Shown here in pieces: positions 18,531 through 27,541 of a stretch of 64,000 bases of DNA; the stretch's first letter is position 1, and every line of letters starts with the position of its first letter. The notes beneath the pieces were generated by a model that worked only from the letters and a program-made list of their open reading frames with translations, searched no databases and was not told the DNA's origin. The position numbers and the translations under genes were made by a program. The stretch lies in the NCBI GenBank assembly GCA_025462755.1, contig JAOAPF010000317.1, forward strand, positions 1 through 64,000. Reading direction: 5' to 3'. This DNA is from Edaphobacter sp. Lineage in GTDB: Bacteria; Acidobacteriota; Terriglobia; Terriglobales; Acidobacteriaceae.

Positions 18531-18926
18531 TCAGCCTGTTGTCGTCGAACTTCCCGTTCCTGAAGTACCTGTCGGCGGCGTGCTGGTGGTCCCGGAGATC
18601 GCGGTGTCGAGCGTTCCGATACCTTGGTTGATCGAGATCAACTGCTCCAGGCTATTCACCTGTGTCAGTTGGGTGATGTATTGATTCGGATCCGTCGGTT
18701 GAGTGGGATCCTGGTTCTGCAACTCACTCACCAGCAGCGTAAGAAAATCATTCGATGTAATAGTCGACGAACTTGTAGTACTGCTCGTGCTAGCGGTTGA
18801 GGTTGTCGATGTCGTTGTGTCCTTCGGCGTCGCCTGTACCGCACGTCGCGAAGACAGCGCAGAAGCCACCGTGCTCGCTGCCGATGTTCCTGATGTTCCA
18901 ATCGAACTAAGCTGTGACAAATCCAT
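18531..18926 (-). CDS. flgD: Hook-capping protein FlgD, short form
   Basis: The scaffold needed to assemble the hook. It has a Ser/Thr-rich head and the conserved N-terminal motif FLTLLVSELQNQDPTQPTDPNQYITQLTQVNSLEQL. At 131 residues it stops soon after this region and lacks the C-terminal Ig-like and tudor-like domains of the roughly 220-residue enteric protein; short forms are known in several phyla. Start ATG 18926 with GAGGAGAA upstream. Confidence 0.92.
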   Translation of the reverse strand: MDLSQLSSIGTSGTSAASTVASALSSRRAVQATPKDTTTSTTSTASTSSTTSSSTITSNDFLTLLVSELQNQDPTQPTDPNQYITQLTQVNSLEQLISINQGIGTLDTAISGTTSTPPTGTSGTGSSTTTG

Positions 18927-18968
18927 TGTTTGTTCTCCTCAGTTAAAATTTCGTTCCACGTGTCCGTT

Positions 18969-20645
18969 TCACGCCCGGACGCTCAACCAGTTCCCGCCGT
19001 TTGCATACACTGCAAGCGGCAACGATCCGTTTTCGTCAACCCCATGCGAGCTCCGATACGACACTGTCTCGTCAGAGCCGTTCAATGTCGGGCTCTGACC
19101 TTGGCGTTCCCCGTCATCGCTTCTTTGTGGTGTCTGTCCACCAGCACCATCCGTCCCTGAAGAGCTTCGCGCGTCAGACCCGGCTGCCGATGGGGCATGA
19201 ACGGTAACTGCATTCACCGCAACCTTCTCCTCCTGCAGATAAGCGGTCAACGCAGGCAACTCACGGTGCAGCATCTCCTGCCCAGCAGACGACCCCGCCG
19301 AGACCGATGCATTCACAACACCTCCGTCCACCATCTCTGCACGAACCTTCAACCAACCGTGAGTCCCGTTTTGTATACCAACCTCAAGAGACGTCGGCGT
19401 TGCCCCCAGCATCCGAGGTACCCCATCCATCGATTGTGGAAATACACCAGCCCCATCCTGCTCTGCCGATCCAGCCGGCAAGCCTGCCATGTGAGACCCC
19501 GCATCTCCAGCTAACATTTTTATCGGGGCTAACTCTCCTGGAGTATTGCTGGAGACACCAGCCGTCGGCACAATGCCCGTCGAATGAAACAAAGCCGTAC
19601 CAGACTCACGCGGAGCTTGTGCCTTATTCTCGCCATCACTAACGCCCGCCATCGTGACTGCTGATATTCGCAGCGGGCTTATGTCTGTCTTTAAAGTCGC
19701 AACCGGATCGCTTCCCGCAGTCACCGTCATTGCGCGATCAGCCACGCCGGGGTTAGCTCCAGACGCGATATCCAGACGAGCCTGACCACTTACGGTGATA
19801 GGAGAAGTTCCGTTTGCAGGATTAGTCGCCGATGAGGCTACCTTGCCAGAAACGTCCGTTTTATTGCTGATCGCACCCTGCAGCGCGGCTGTGGGCGCAA
19901 CCACCTGCCCCACAACAGGAGTTGCGCCTTCCGTCGAAATCACCGCGACAGGTTTAGGCTCAAGCGCAACAGCATCCCCGAGTTTCCTAGCCGTCTTCTG
20001 TACCGTCTTTTGGCCCGACGAACTCTCCTGTGCCTTTACAAGCTTCCTCGAGGAGACACCCTCACCTACCTTCTCTGCAGTTTCTGTCCGTCTCTGAACG
20101 ACAGGACTGCCGCCACTCAACACCGACGGCAAAGGCCGGGTTCCATCGTGCGGTTGAGGTGTTTCAATAGTCGTCCCAGAAGCCGCCGCGTCAGCAACGG
20201 AAGAAACGTCGTCTGTAGTTCCCTCCACCTGTGCTGGAAACTCAGCCTTCTTCGTCCCGGCATCATTCGCGGTTATGTTCTCTTGCGAGCCGCTCACAGG
20301 CGTTCCCTGCTGCGGAACGATTCTTCCCGCAACAGTGCCCTTCAACTCGCCGTTAGGAGGCATCTCCTGAGCCCCAATCGAGTTCTCCTTCACTCCACTC
20401 GATTTCTCCGCAACTTCTTCCAATATCTTCGTAGGTGTTGTGTCCTTCAACCCAGGCAGCACAGCCGCCAGGTCGTCTACGGCGTTTTTTCCTTGAGACG
20501 AGGCGGGCACCCCAACACTCTCATTGAAACTCTTTGCGAAGGAGAAGTTTCCCAGCTCTCCCTGACCTGAAAACAGATCGCCCGTCGCGGGGCTTACCTT
20601 GGTCTGTTCCACGCCAGCCATCATCGAAATCGCCGCGCTCATCAT
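18969..20645 (-). CDS. fliK: Flagellar hook-length control protein (FliK-like)
   Basis: A 558-residue protein between fliJ and flgD, the usual position of fliK. The long N-terminal part is low-complexity, Ser/Thr/Ala/Val-rich and without membrane segments, as expected for a secreted molecular ruler. The C-terminal region (GIQNGTHGWLKVRAEMVDGGVVNASVSAGSSAGQEMLHRELPALTAYLQEE) fits the Flg_hook domain that contacts FlhB. ATG 20645 with GAGG seven bases upstream replaces the ORF-track start at 20768, which would lie within fliJ. Confidence 0.85.
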   Translation of the reverse strand: MMSAAISMMAGVEQTKVSPATGDLFSGQGELGNFSFAKSFNESVGVPASSQGKNAVDDLAAVLPGLKDTTPTKILEEVAEKSSGVKENSIGAQEMPPNGELKGTVAGRIVPQQGTPVSGSQENITANDAGTKKAEFPAQVEGTTDDVSSVADAAASGTTIETPQPHDGTRPLPSVLSGGSPVVQRRTETAEKVGEGVSSRKLVKAQESSSGQKTVQKTARKLGDAVALEPKPVAVISTEGATPVVGQVVAPTAALQGAISNKTDVSGKVASSATNPANGTSPITVSGQARLDIASGANPGVADRAMTVTAGSDPVATLKTDISPLRISAVTMAGVSDGENKAQAPRESGTALFHSTGIVPTAGVSSNTPGELAPIKMLAGDAGSHMAGLPAGSAEQDGAGVFPQSMDGVPRMLGATPTSLEVGIQNGTHGWLKVRAEMVDGGVVNASVSAGSSAGQEMLHRELPALTAYLQEEKVAVNAVTVHAPSAAGSDARSSSGTDGAGGQTPQRSDDGERQGQSPTLNGSDETVSYRSSHGVDENGSLPLAVYANGGNWLSVRA

Positions 20646-20713
20646 TACTATTCCTCGCCCATCTCGCAACAAATGCATTTGCAATCCATGGCCCAAACCC
20701 AATGTTGCAATTA

Positions 20714-21196
20714 TTAGAAGGCCTTCATCGGCTGCTTGTCTCTGTTCCTCTCCCGCGCCTCCGCCCATCGTCTCCGCGCCAAAAATCCGTCATCGGAAGC
20801 TGCTTGCAAGAGACGCCCTTCTTTAATCTCCATTCGTACCGCGATATCGTCGAAGACACTTTTAATCTGCTCTCTCTTCAGACGGCTCGCCACATACTGC
20901 TCCCTGGCCGCTTCATTCAGTTCCTCGCGCTCTAGACGAATCTGTTCCAACCCCCGCTGTCTCCGCGCAGAAGTCTCCTGCTGGGTTTCGGCCATGATCC
21001 AACTCAACCGATCTCCTGCGAGCAAGGCTCCGCAGCCATTGATCCGAGCCGCCCGCGCTACCTCCTGCTCTGCCCGGATAACCTGCTGTGCCTCACGAAC
21101 TGCCGCCGTCATCCGCTGCAGTTCCGTCGAATGCATCTCTTCGACAGCGGCATACAAGGCTACCAGCCGTTGCATCGTCTCCAATCGGGTCTGCAT
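20714..21196 (-). CDS. fliJ: Flagellar export protein FliJ
   Basis: A 160-residue, highly charged, almost fully helical protein that should form a long coiled-coil hairpin. FliJ is the central stalk of the FliI ATPase ring and links it to FlhA. It follows fliI by four bases, its standard neighbour. Sequence conservation in this family is low; the call rests on length, coiled-coil character and position. Confidence 0.87.
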   Translation of the reverse strand: MQTRLETMQRLVALYAAVEEMHSTELQRMTAAVREAQQVIRAEQEVARAARINGCGALLAGDRLSWIMAETQQETSARRQRGLEQIRLEREELNEAAREQYVASRLKREQIKSVFDDIAVRMEIKEGRLLQAASDDGFLARRRWAEARERNRDKQPMKAF

Positions 21197-21199
21197 CGT

Positions 21200-22537
21200 C
21201 TAAAGTTCCATCGCATTAAGCTGCGCAACGCTCTCCTGCATCGTCACGCATTCGTCGCTTCGCTGTTCAAGAAACTCGCGCAGCAGAGGCATCGCCCGTA
21301 TCGCTCGATCCAAGTCGTCATCTGTCCCTGCTTTATACGCGCCAATACGAATCAGGTCCTCCGACCGAGCATGCGCCGCGAGCAGCCTGCGCACCGTGGC
21401 GGCCTGTACTCTGTGGTCCGGCATCGTCACCGCAGGCATCAAACGACTCAAAGAATCCAACACATTCACGGGCGGATACCATCCTCCCGCCGCCATCGAC
21501 CGCGATAACACCACGTGCCCATCCAGCAGCGAGCGCACTGAATCCACCACCGGATCCTGCTGATCGTCTCCCTCCATCAACACCGTATAAAAAGCCGTGA
21601 TACTTCCGTTGCGAAAGTTCCCCGCGCGTTCCACGAGCTTCGCAAGCCGTGCAAACACTGACGGTGTATATCCCTTACTCGCCGGGGGTTCCCCCGCTGC
21701 CAGCCCAATCTCGCGTGCAGCCATCGCATACCGCGTCAACGAATCGAGCACCAGCAACACATGTTTCCCGCGAGCTGCATAAAACTCCGCAACCGACGTA
21801 GCTGCCATCGCTGCCCGCATGCGCAGCAGAGGACTCTGATCCGAAGTCGACACCAGCACCACAGATCGCCTCCGTCCCTCCTCACCCAGAGAATCCTCCA
21901 CAAACTCCCGCACCTCTCGACCCCGTTCGCCAACGAGCCCCACGACCGTCAGATCCGCCGCAGTATTCCGCGCCATCATTCCAATCAACGTGCTCTTTCC
22001 CACGCCCGACCCGCCAAAGATCCCCACGCGCTGCCCACGTCCAACGGTCAGCATTCCGTCCAGCACTCGAAGCCCAGTCTGCAATGGCTCTCTGATCGCC
22101 TCACGCTCCATCGGATGTGGTACTGTGCCGTCGAGCGGCCACATCGCCGCCACTCGTGGCGCCGGCAGCCCATCCAGCGGCGCACCCAATGCATCGACAA
22201 TCCGCCCTTCCATCTCTGTCCCGACGGCAATTCCCGGCGTCACTCCCATTGCCAAGACCGTGTCCCCATATCGAATCCCTTGGGTCGCCTTCAGCGGCAT
22301 CGCCAACACATGTCGCCCGCGAAACCCGATCACCTCGGCACGATGTCTTTCGCCATCTCCATCGACTATCTCGCAGCACTCGCCCACCGAACAAAGCGGG
22401 CCCTCAGCTTCCACCGTCTGTCCATTGGCTTCGACCACCCGCCCACTCCATCGCCAGGCCGGCCTATCCGCCAATTGCGTCAGATACGGAACCAGTACCG
22501 CAGAAACCGCCGACGTCACAACCCCCGGTTCACCCAT
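21200..22537 (-). CDS. fliI: Flagellum-specific ATPase FliI
   Basis: The hexameric export ATPase, 445 residues from ATG 22537, which overlaps the fliH stop (TGATG). Walker A is GGSGVGKSTLIG, Walker B is HVLLVLDSLTRYAMA, and the F1-type signature region GYTPSVFARLAKLVERAG is present. The N-terminal beta-barrel precedes residue 90. Length and motifs are normal. Confidence 0.96.
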   Translation of the reverse strand: MGEPGVVTSAVSAVLVPYLTQLADRPAWRWSGRVVEANGQTVEAEGPLCSVGECCEIVDGDGERHRAEVIGFRGRHVLAMPLKATQGIRYGDTVLAMGVTPGIAVGTEMEGRIVDALGAPLDGLPAPRVAAMWPLDGTVPHPMEREAIREPLQTGLRVLDGMLTVGRGQRVGIFGGSGVGKSTLIGMMARNTAADLTVVGLVGERGREVREFVEDSLGEEGRRRSVVLVSTSDQSPLLRMRAAMAATSVAEFYAARGKHVLLVLDSLTRYAMAAREIGLAAGEPPASKGYTPSVFARLAKLVERAGNFRNGSITAFYTVLMEGDDQQDPVVDSVRSLLDGHVVLSRSMAAGGWYPPVNVLDSLSRLMPAVTMPDHRVQAATVRRLLAAHARSEDLIRIGAYKAGTDDDLDRAIRAMPLLREFLEQRSDECVTMQESVAQLNAMEL

Positions 22538-23271
22538 CACGCCGGCCTCTGCTGCATCAGATCGAAGAACCCACGTTCAATCTCCTCCAGCTGCGCGCTC
22601 ACACCCAGCTCGACCCGGCCCACATTCGTATCAAGCACGCACTCTCCCGCAGCCAGCCGTTCATCTCCCACAACCTGCAGCGAAGACGCCGGCCTCGCCA
22701 CAAAAATCTCTCTCCACATCTCCACCGCGCTCACGGGCACCCGCAACACCGTCACGCTATCTTCGGCCACCTTCTCCAGTGCGACTCGTACCACCCCAGT
22801 CAGCAACAATGGATCGATCTTCGCTTCACGATGCAGCACGCGAGCAGCAATGGCCAGGGCAAGTTTCACTACCTCAGTTTCGACTCCCGCAAAGTACCGC
22901 GCCCGCTCTCGAATAAACTCCTCGCAAGCCTTCAAGACAGCCTTGCGCTCCACAGCAATCCCGTCTTCCAACTCCTGTTGCCACTCAAGGCGCGCCTCAG
23001 CCCTCGCTTCGTTCCGCGCTAGTTTCATCTGCGCGGACATCTGTTCCGCCTGGGACCGCAAGCGTCCATCGAGCGCTGCCACTTCCTCCTTCAGCAGGAC
23101 TTCCGTCTCATCCGCCGTAACTTCCGCCACAACCTCGGGCTGCCCCAACGGCAAAAACTCAAGCCGCGATACCTCTCGCACTCCTCCACCTAACAACCTC
23201 ACGGGCATCCCAACAACAGAGGCTCGGCCACTAGGCTTCGCTGCTCGCTTCTCAGACGGCGAGATCATCAT
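22537..23271 (-). CDS. fliH: Flagellar assembly protein FliH
   Basis: A regulator of FliI, 244 residues. A variable N-terminal part leads to a long helical section rich in E/R/Q/A (RLRSQAEQMSAQMKLARNEARAEARLEWQQELEDG) and a C-terminal domain related to the V-ATPase E subunit (VVKLALAIAARVLHREAKID). It overlaps fliG by 20 bases and fliI by one codon. Confidence 0.9.
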   Translation of the reverse strand: MMISPSEKRAAKPSGRASVVGMPVRLLGGGVREVSRLEFLPLGQPEVVAEVTADETEVLLKEEVAALDGRLRSQAEQMSAQMKLARNEARAEARLEWQQELEDGIAVERKAVLKACEEFIRERARYFAGVETEVVKLALAIAARVLHREAKIDPLLLTGVVRVALEKVAEDSVTVLRVPVSAVEMWREIFVARPASSLQVVGDERLAAGECVLDTNVGRVELGVSAQLEEIERGFFDLMQQRPA

Positions 23272-24340
23272 CGACCTCCATCTTCAAAATCATCTTGCCT
23301 TCACTCTCCAGTTGCCGTGCCAGCGCCAGCAACTCCTGCTGAGCCATCCCAACATCTCGCATCCGCACCGGCCCCATTACCTCCATGTCTTCCTTCAGCA
23401 TCTCCACGGCGCGCGAACTCATTGCCTTGAAGAGGTGCGCCTTCACATTTTCCTTCCCACCCTTCAATGCCATTGCCAGAACCTTTTTATCTGCAGCACT
23501 CACAAACTCGCGGATGCTCTCTGCCGGCACAGTCACCAAGTCTTCAAACACAAACATCAGCTCGCGTATGCCAATTGCCACTTTTGGTTCGCTCTGTTCA
23601 ATCTCCTCCAGAATTCCCCTGCTCTCCGTCTGATTCAGCCGGTTCAACAACTCCGCCACCGCCTTAAAGCCCGAGTAGGATTTCCTGCCGCTCGAACCCA
23701 TCTTTTCCATTCGCTTATGCAAGGCCATCGCCACCGTCTGCGCCATCTCCGGCGAGAACTGCCGCATCTCTGCCAGCCTCCGCACCACATCCACTCGCAT
23801 GGCCCCTTGCAGGTTCATCAGCACCATCGACGCGCGCTTTGCATCCAGATGTGCCAGCACCAGCGCCACCGTCTGTGAATGTTCGTTCTCCAGAAACTTG
23901 CTCAAATGCAGTGGGTCCATGTCTTGCAGCTTCGCCATATCGCCCGTACTGCGTTCGCGAATCTTCTTCACTTGCTGCAACAGTTCTTCAGCCCGGGTAG
24001 GGCCAAAGGCCTCCGTTAGAAGCCTCAATGCATAATCGGTTCCACCGCGCACCATGTATTGCTGTGTCTCCAGCAGCCCATAGAACTCCGTCAACACCTG
24101 AGTCAACTGCGCAGCCGGAACATCGCCCAGCTTTGTAATCTCCTCGGTCACCCGCTGCACATCGCTCTCAGACAGACTCTGAAACAGCGTCTTCGCCAGG
24201 TCATCTCCAATTGCGACCATCAGAATTGCGGCTTTTCGCAGTCCTGGTATCGCTGCCGGTACAAACCCGGCGTTCGGTGTCAAGAGCAAGGGATTCTGCC
24301 GCATCGCCTCCGCTCCTGAAAATTGTGTCGCTGTTCCCAT
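23252..24340 (-). CDS. fliG: Flagellar motor switch protein FliG
   Basis: The torque-generating C-ring subunit, 362 residues. GLRKAAILMVAIGDDLAKTLFQSL opens the N-terminal domain that binds FliF. A middle armadillo region (LEQ-like NEHSQTVALVLAHLDAKRASMVL) and a C-terminal domain with the charged torque helix (SIREFVSAADKKVLAMALKGGKENVKAHLFKAMSSRAVEMLKEDMEVMGPVRMRDV) follow. The ATG overlaps the fliF stop as TAATG. Confidence 0.96.
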   Translation of the reverse strand: MGTATQFSGAEAMRQNPLLLTPNAGFVPAAIPGLRKAAILMVAIGDDLAKTLFQSLSESDVQRVTEEITKLGDVPAAQLTQVLTEFYGLLETQQYMVRGGTDYALRLLTEAFGPTRAEELLQQVKKIRERSTGDMAKLQDMDPLHLSKFLENEHSQTVALVLAHLDAKRASMVLMNLQGAMRVDVVRRLAEMRQFSPEMAQTVAMALHKRMEKMGSSGRKSYSGFKAVAELLNRLNQTESRGILEEIEQSEPKVAIGIRELMFVFEDLVTVPAESIREFVSAADKKVLAMALKGGKENVKAHLFKAMSSRAVEMLKEDMEVMGPVRMRDVGMAQQELLALARQLESEGKMILKMEVDDDLAV

Positions 24341-26130
24341 TAGTCTCTCTCCTCGGAAGACCCGATCCAGGCTTCTAGCAACCGCGTGCTCTGCGCCGGC
24401 TCTCGTCGAATATGCTCCGATACGTGTTCAAAAATTCCTTGCTGCAATTGGTGTGTCTTGCTCTTCGGCCTCGGCAGAAACACCTCCTCAGCCGGGTCAT
24501 TGTGTGGTGCCGTGATCTCTTCTCGTTCTTCAAAGACACTCGTAGTTCCCGTTTCTGCCGCCAACAACATCGGCTCCCGCAGCGTCGCCGTCACCTGGCT
24601 CGCCACCGGCCGCAGCACAAACAGCACCAGAAGCACACCGCACATTCCAATCACCGCGGTCCGCATCAGCCCCGGTTGCGTATGCAGCAGCCCGCGCATC
24701 TCCTCCATCCACTTGTCCATCACCGGCGGCTTCACTTCAGGAGCATTCGTGCTGAAGCTAACGTTTTGCATCACCACCTGGTCTCCCCGCCGCGCATCGT
24801 ACCCGATGGCAGCCTGCGCCAGCTCCTCCAGGCGACGCATTTCCTCCGCGCTTCGCGGCTTCCACACCAAGTGCTCCAGCTTGCCCACGCCGTCAATCGT
24901 GCTGCGATCGTTCACTACAACCGCCGCCGACACCCGCCGCACCCGTCCCGGCCCGTGCTCAGAATGCACCAGGTGTTTTGTAACTCCATAGGTCCCGTTC
25001 TCTTCGCGCAAACTCTGGCTCTGCCCGGCATTCTGTTGCGGATAGACCGGCAACATCTGCTTCTGCAATAGCGGCGGCGTTCCCGGCGCAGCGGCTGCCT
25101 CCGATCCCGCTACAGCTCCCTCCGGCGAACCCGCGGGAGAGTTACTCGCGGTCCCCGGAACCCCGGAAGGCACCCCACGTCCGGTAGACACTTGTTCACT
25201 CTTATGCATGCTCAGCGTCGCTACTTCGTTGGGGTCATACACTTCGTCAGTCCGTTCTTCGCTACCTTCGTCATAACTCACATTCACTGTAGCTCGCACA
25301 TTCTCGCGCCCTGCCAGCGGCTCCAGCATCGCCACCAACTTCGCTTCCATTGCCTGCTCCGCATCAGCCTCGGCTGCATTACTCGACCGTTGCTTAAAGT
25401 TCACTCGTCCATCCGCATCCACCAACGTCACCTGATCGACGCTGAGGTTCTCAACTGATCCAGCCACCAGGCTGCGAATGGCATCCGCCTGCTCCGGGTC
25501 CACCGATGCCCGCTTCAGCTTCAACACCACGGAAGCCTTCGCCACTTTTTCCTCCGCGGCAAACAGCGAAGCCTGCGGCAACACCAGATGCACCCGCGCC
25601 GACTTCACCACCCCTAATGTCCCGATCGTGTGCTCTAACTCTCCTTCCAGCGCTCGCTGATAGTTCACGCGCTCATCAAACTCACTTCCTACCCAGTTCG
25701 GCTTATCGAAAAGCTCAAACCCCAGCCGCCCCGTCTGCGGCATACCCTTCGCCGCCACCTCCATACGCGCCTTGTCGAGCATCTCCGCCGGCACCTGGAT
25801 TCCAGATCCGTCCACTGTCGTCTCATACCGAATTCCCGCAGCCGCCAGCTCCTGCGACACCTGCTGCACGTCCTTACCATCAAGCCCGCTGAACAACACC
25901 CGCCAGTCCGGCCGTCCCGCAAACCAGATCATCCCGGCACACATCGCAGCCAGAAACACCCCGGACGCAATCAACCAAGTGCGCTTCCCGGCGGGCATTG
26001 CCATCAACCGCTCACGCATGGCCGCAGCCATCGCAAGAGCCTTCTCCGCCGGACCGCCGCCAGCCAAACCTGCGCCGCCCTCCCCCGCCCTCTGCATCCC
26101 CGCCCCGCCAACCTGTTCCGTCTCAGCCAT
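24340..26130 (-). CDS. fliF: MS-ring protein FliF
   Basis: The 596-residue membrane base of the flagellum. A first membrane helix (about residues 48-68, TWLIASGVFLAAMCAGMIWFAG) precedes the ring-building motifs (RVHLVLPQASLFAAEEKVAKASVVLKLKR). A second membrane helix (TAVIGMCGVLLVLFVLRPVA) leads to the cytoplasmic tail that binds FliG. A Pro/Gly/Ser-rich insert around residue 315-355 is variable. The length is normal. Confidence 0.96.
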   Translation of the reverse strand: MAETEQVGGAGMQRAGEGGAGLAGGGPAEKALAMAAAMRERLMAMPAGKRTWLIASGVFLAAMCAGMIWFAGRPDWRVLFSGLDGKDVQQVSQELAAAGIRYETTVDGSGIQVPAEMLDKARMEVAAKGMPQTGRLGFELFDKPNWVGSEFDERVNYQRALEGELEHTIGTLGVVKSARVHLVLPQASLFAAEEKVAKASVVLKLKRASVDPEQADAIRSLVAGSVENLSVDQVTLVDADGRVNFKQRSSNAAEADAEQAMEAKLVAMLEPLAGRENVRATVNVSYDEGSEERTDEVYDPNEVATLSMHKSEQVSTGRGVPSGVPGTASNSPAGSPEGAVAGSEAAAAPGTPPLLQKQMLPVYPQQNAGQSQSLREENGTYGVTKHLVHSEHGPGRVRRVSAAVVVNDRSTIDGVGKLEHLVWKPRSAEEMRRLEELAQAAIGYDARRGDQVVMQNVSFSTNAPEVKPPVMDKWMEEMRGLLHTQPGLMRTAVIGMCGVLLVLFVLRPVASQVTATLREPMLLAAETGTTSVFEEREEITAPHNDPAEEVFLPRPKSKTHQLQQGIFEHVSEHIRREPAQSTRLLEAWIGSSEERD

Positions 26131-26162
26131 CTCGCCTCAGCGTCTCTCGAAAGATCCAAATC

Positions 26163-26498
26163 CTAAAACTGCATGCCCATCATCTGCTGGTAGGCGCCAA
26201 CCGCCTTGTTGCGGACCTGTAGAGCCAACTCAAACGCCATATCCGCCTTCTGAGTCGCAATCATTGCGTCATGAATCTCCACGCCCGAGCCATTCAGCAG
26301 CCCTGTCACGGCCTGGGATGCCTTCTGATTCAAGAGACTCGTCTGCTTCACCATCGCCTGCAACATCCCCGCAAACGGCACGCCCGCAGCAGCACCTGTG
26401 TTCGAAGCAGCAACACCAGAATCACTTAGGAAACCGTCGTCCACGGTCGCCGAACTCGACCCACTCAACACCGCAAAACCAGCAGACAATCCAATCAC
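26163..26498 (-). CDS. fliE: Flagellar rod-MS ring junction protein FliE
   Basis: A 111-residue adaptor joining the MS ring to the rod. The C-terminal part has the family pattern SLLNQKASQAVTGLLNGSGVEIHDAMIATQKADMAFELALQVRNKAVGAYQQMMGMQF. The start is GTG with GGAGGG in front of it. It lies between flgC and fliF, its usual position. Confidence 0.94.
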   Translation of the reverse strand: MIGLSAGFAVLSGSSSATVDDGFLSDSGVAASNTGAAAGVPFAGMLQAMVKQTSLLNQKASQAVTGLLNGSGVEIHDAMIATQKADMAFELALQVRNKAVGAYQQMMGMQF

Positions 26499-26544
26499 AA
26501 TCCCTCCTCAACCTCTTGCATGTTTTTCGTACGTACGGCATTCG

Positions 26545-27066
26545 TTATTTTAAAAGATCAAGCGAAGCATTAACCATGCCCTTCTCCGCCGTGATCGCCG
26601 AAGCATTCATCCCATACGACCGTGTCGCCCCCATCAGGTCCACCATCTCCGTCAGTGGGTTGATGTCCGGATACGCCACAAACCCGTCTGCCCCGGCATC
26701 TGGATGCTGCGGGTCATACCTCAGCAGCGGCGCACTTGTGTCACTGATCACTCCCGCCACACCAACACCACCAGGCGCTCCATTCGCAGCCGTCAAGCCG
26801 CCACCCAAACCAAAGCCTCCAGCAAGCGTGCGATTAAATCCATTTCCAAAGGATCCACTCGAACCGCCATTCATCTGATTCACCAGCGACTCCTGAAAAC
26901 TCCCACCGCTCTCAGCCTCGAACACCACATGATGCCGCTGATACGGCCCGCCATCCGGTGTCCGCGTCGTCTCCGCATTCGCCATATTCGAAGCCACCAC
27001 CTCGGCCCGCACTCGCTCCGCCTGCAGCGCCGACGCACTCACATCCATCACGCCAAAGAGATTCAC
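26545..27066 (-). CDS. flgC: Proximal rod protein FlgC
   Basis: A rod subunit of 173 residues. It begins MNLFGVMDVSASALQAERVRAEVVASNMANAETTRTPDGGPYQRHHVVF and ends with the paired helix YPDINPLTEMVDLMGATRSYGMNASAITAEKGMVNASLDLLK, both diagnostic. It is longer than the common 135-150 residues because of a Gly-rich central insert (about residues 65-100). Confidence 0.96.
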   Translation of the reverse strand: MNLFGVMDVSASALQAERVRAEVVASNMANAETTRTPDGGPYQRHHVVFEAESGGSFQESLVNQMNGGSSGSFGNGFNRTLAGGFGLGGGLTAANGAPGGVGVAGVISDTSAPLLRYDPQHPDAGADGFVAYPDINPLTEMVDLMGATRSYGMNASAITAEKGMVNASLDLLK

Positions 27067-27068
27067 GG

Positions 27069-27437
27069 TTATTTCCCATCCATGTGGATTGCACCCATCA
27101 CACTCGAAAACTCATGCTTTAAAAGTTGCACCCCAAGCTTGAACCGCAGCTGCGCCTTGGCGAGTTGTAAACCCTCGCGGTCCATCGACACGTTGTTTCC
27201 ATCCGGCCGCGCGACCAGGCCATCAACATCCTGTGCCGCAACCTGCAGACCCTCAAGGCCCGCAGCGCCGGCACTGTCGTTCAACTGCCGCGCAAACTCC
27301 TGCTCAAAGTCGAACCCCTGCGTCTTGTATCCCGGCGTATCCACATTGGCCATGTTGCTGGCTGTCAGCTGCAACTGCCGGCTGGTCAGATCCAGGTACT
27401 GTCCCAGTGCATCGCTCATTGCGGTTGTCGTCTGCAC
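27069..27437 (-). CDS. flgB: Proximal rod protein FlgB
   Basis: The first gene of the long array. It contains the rod-protein pattern LTSRQLQLTASNMANVDTPGYKTQGFDFEQEF. GTG 27437 has GAGG seven bases upstream and gives 122 residues, the normal length; the ORF-track start at 27479 would run through the promoter motif. A sigma-54-type site ends 26 bases before this start. Confidence 0.94.
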   Translation of the reverse strand: MQTTTAMSDALGQYLDLTSRQLQLTASNMANVDTPGYKTQGFDFEQEFARQLNDSAGAAGLEGLQVAAQDVDGLVARPDGNNVSMDREGLQLAKAQLRFKLGVQLLKHEFSSVMGAIHMDGK

Positions 27438-27462
27438 GCCGTCACCTCTACGCAATGACATA

Positions 27463-27478
27463 TGCAGTCTTGCAACCA
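27463..27478 (-). promoter_or_regulatory. Putative sigma-54 promoter of flgB operon
   Basis: On the minus strand the site is TGGTTGCAAGACTGCA: TGG and TGCA match the -24/-12 elements with exact GG-N10-GC spacing. It lies directly after the terminator of the sigma-54 activator gene and before flgB, which leaves room for a leader of roughly 15 bases. Confidence 0.65.
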
Positions 27479-27480
27479 AA

Positions 27481-27505
27481 GAAAAGCGCCCTCAAATGAG
27501 AGCGC
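27481..27505 (-). terminator. Rho-independent terminator after sigma-54 activator gene
   Basis: On the minus strand GCGCTCTC-ATTT-GAGGGCGC forms an eight-pair stem with a tetraloop, followed by TTTTCTTT. It ends 37 bases after the activator stop and separates the regulatory operon from the flgB operon. Confidence 0.8.
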
Positions 27506-27541
27506 TCTTATTCACATCCGATTTTTGTTCTGCCGAAAAAC

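Noticed and set aside
21761-23878. Plus-strand 705-residue ORF
   Set aside because: His/Arg/Ser-rich antisense shadow of fliI, fliH and fliG.
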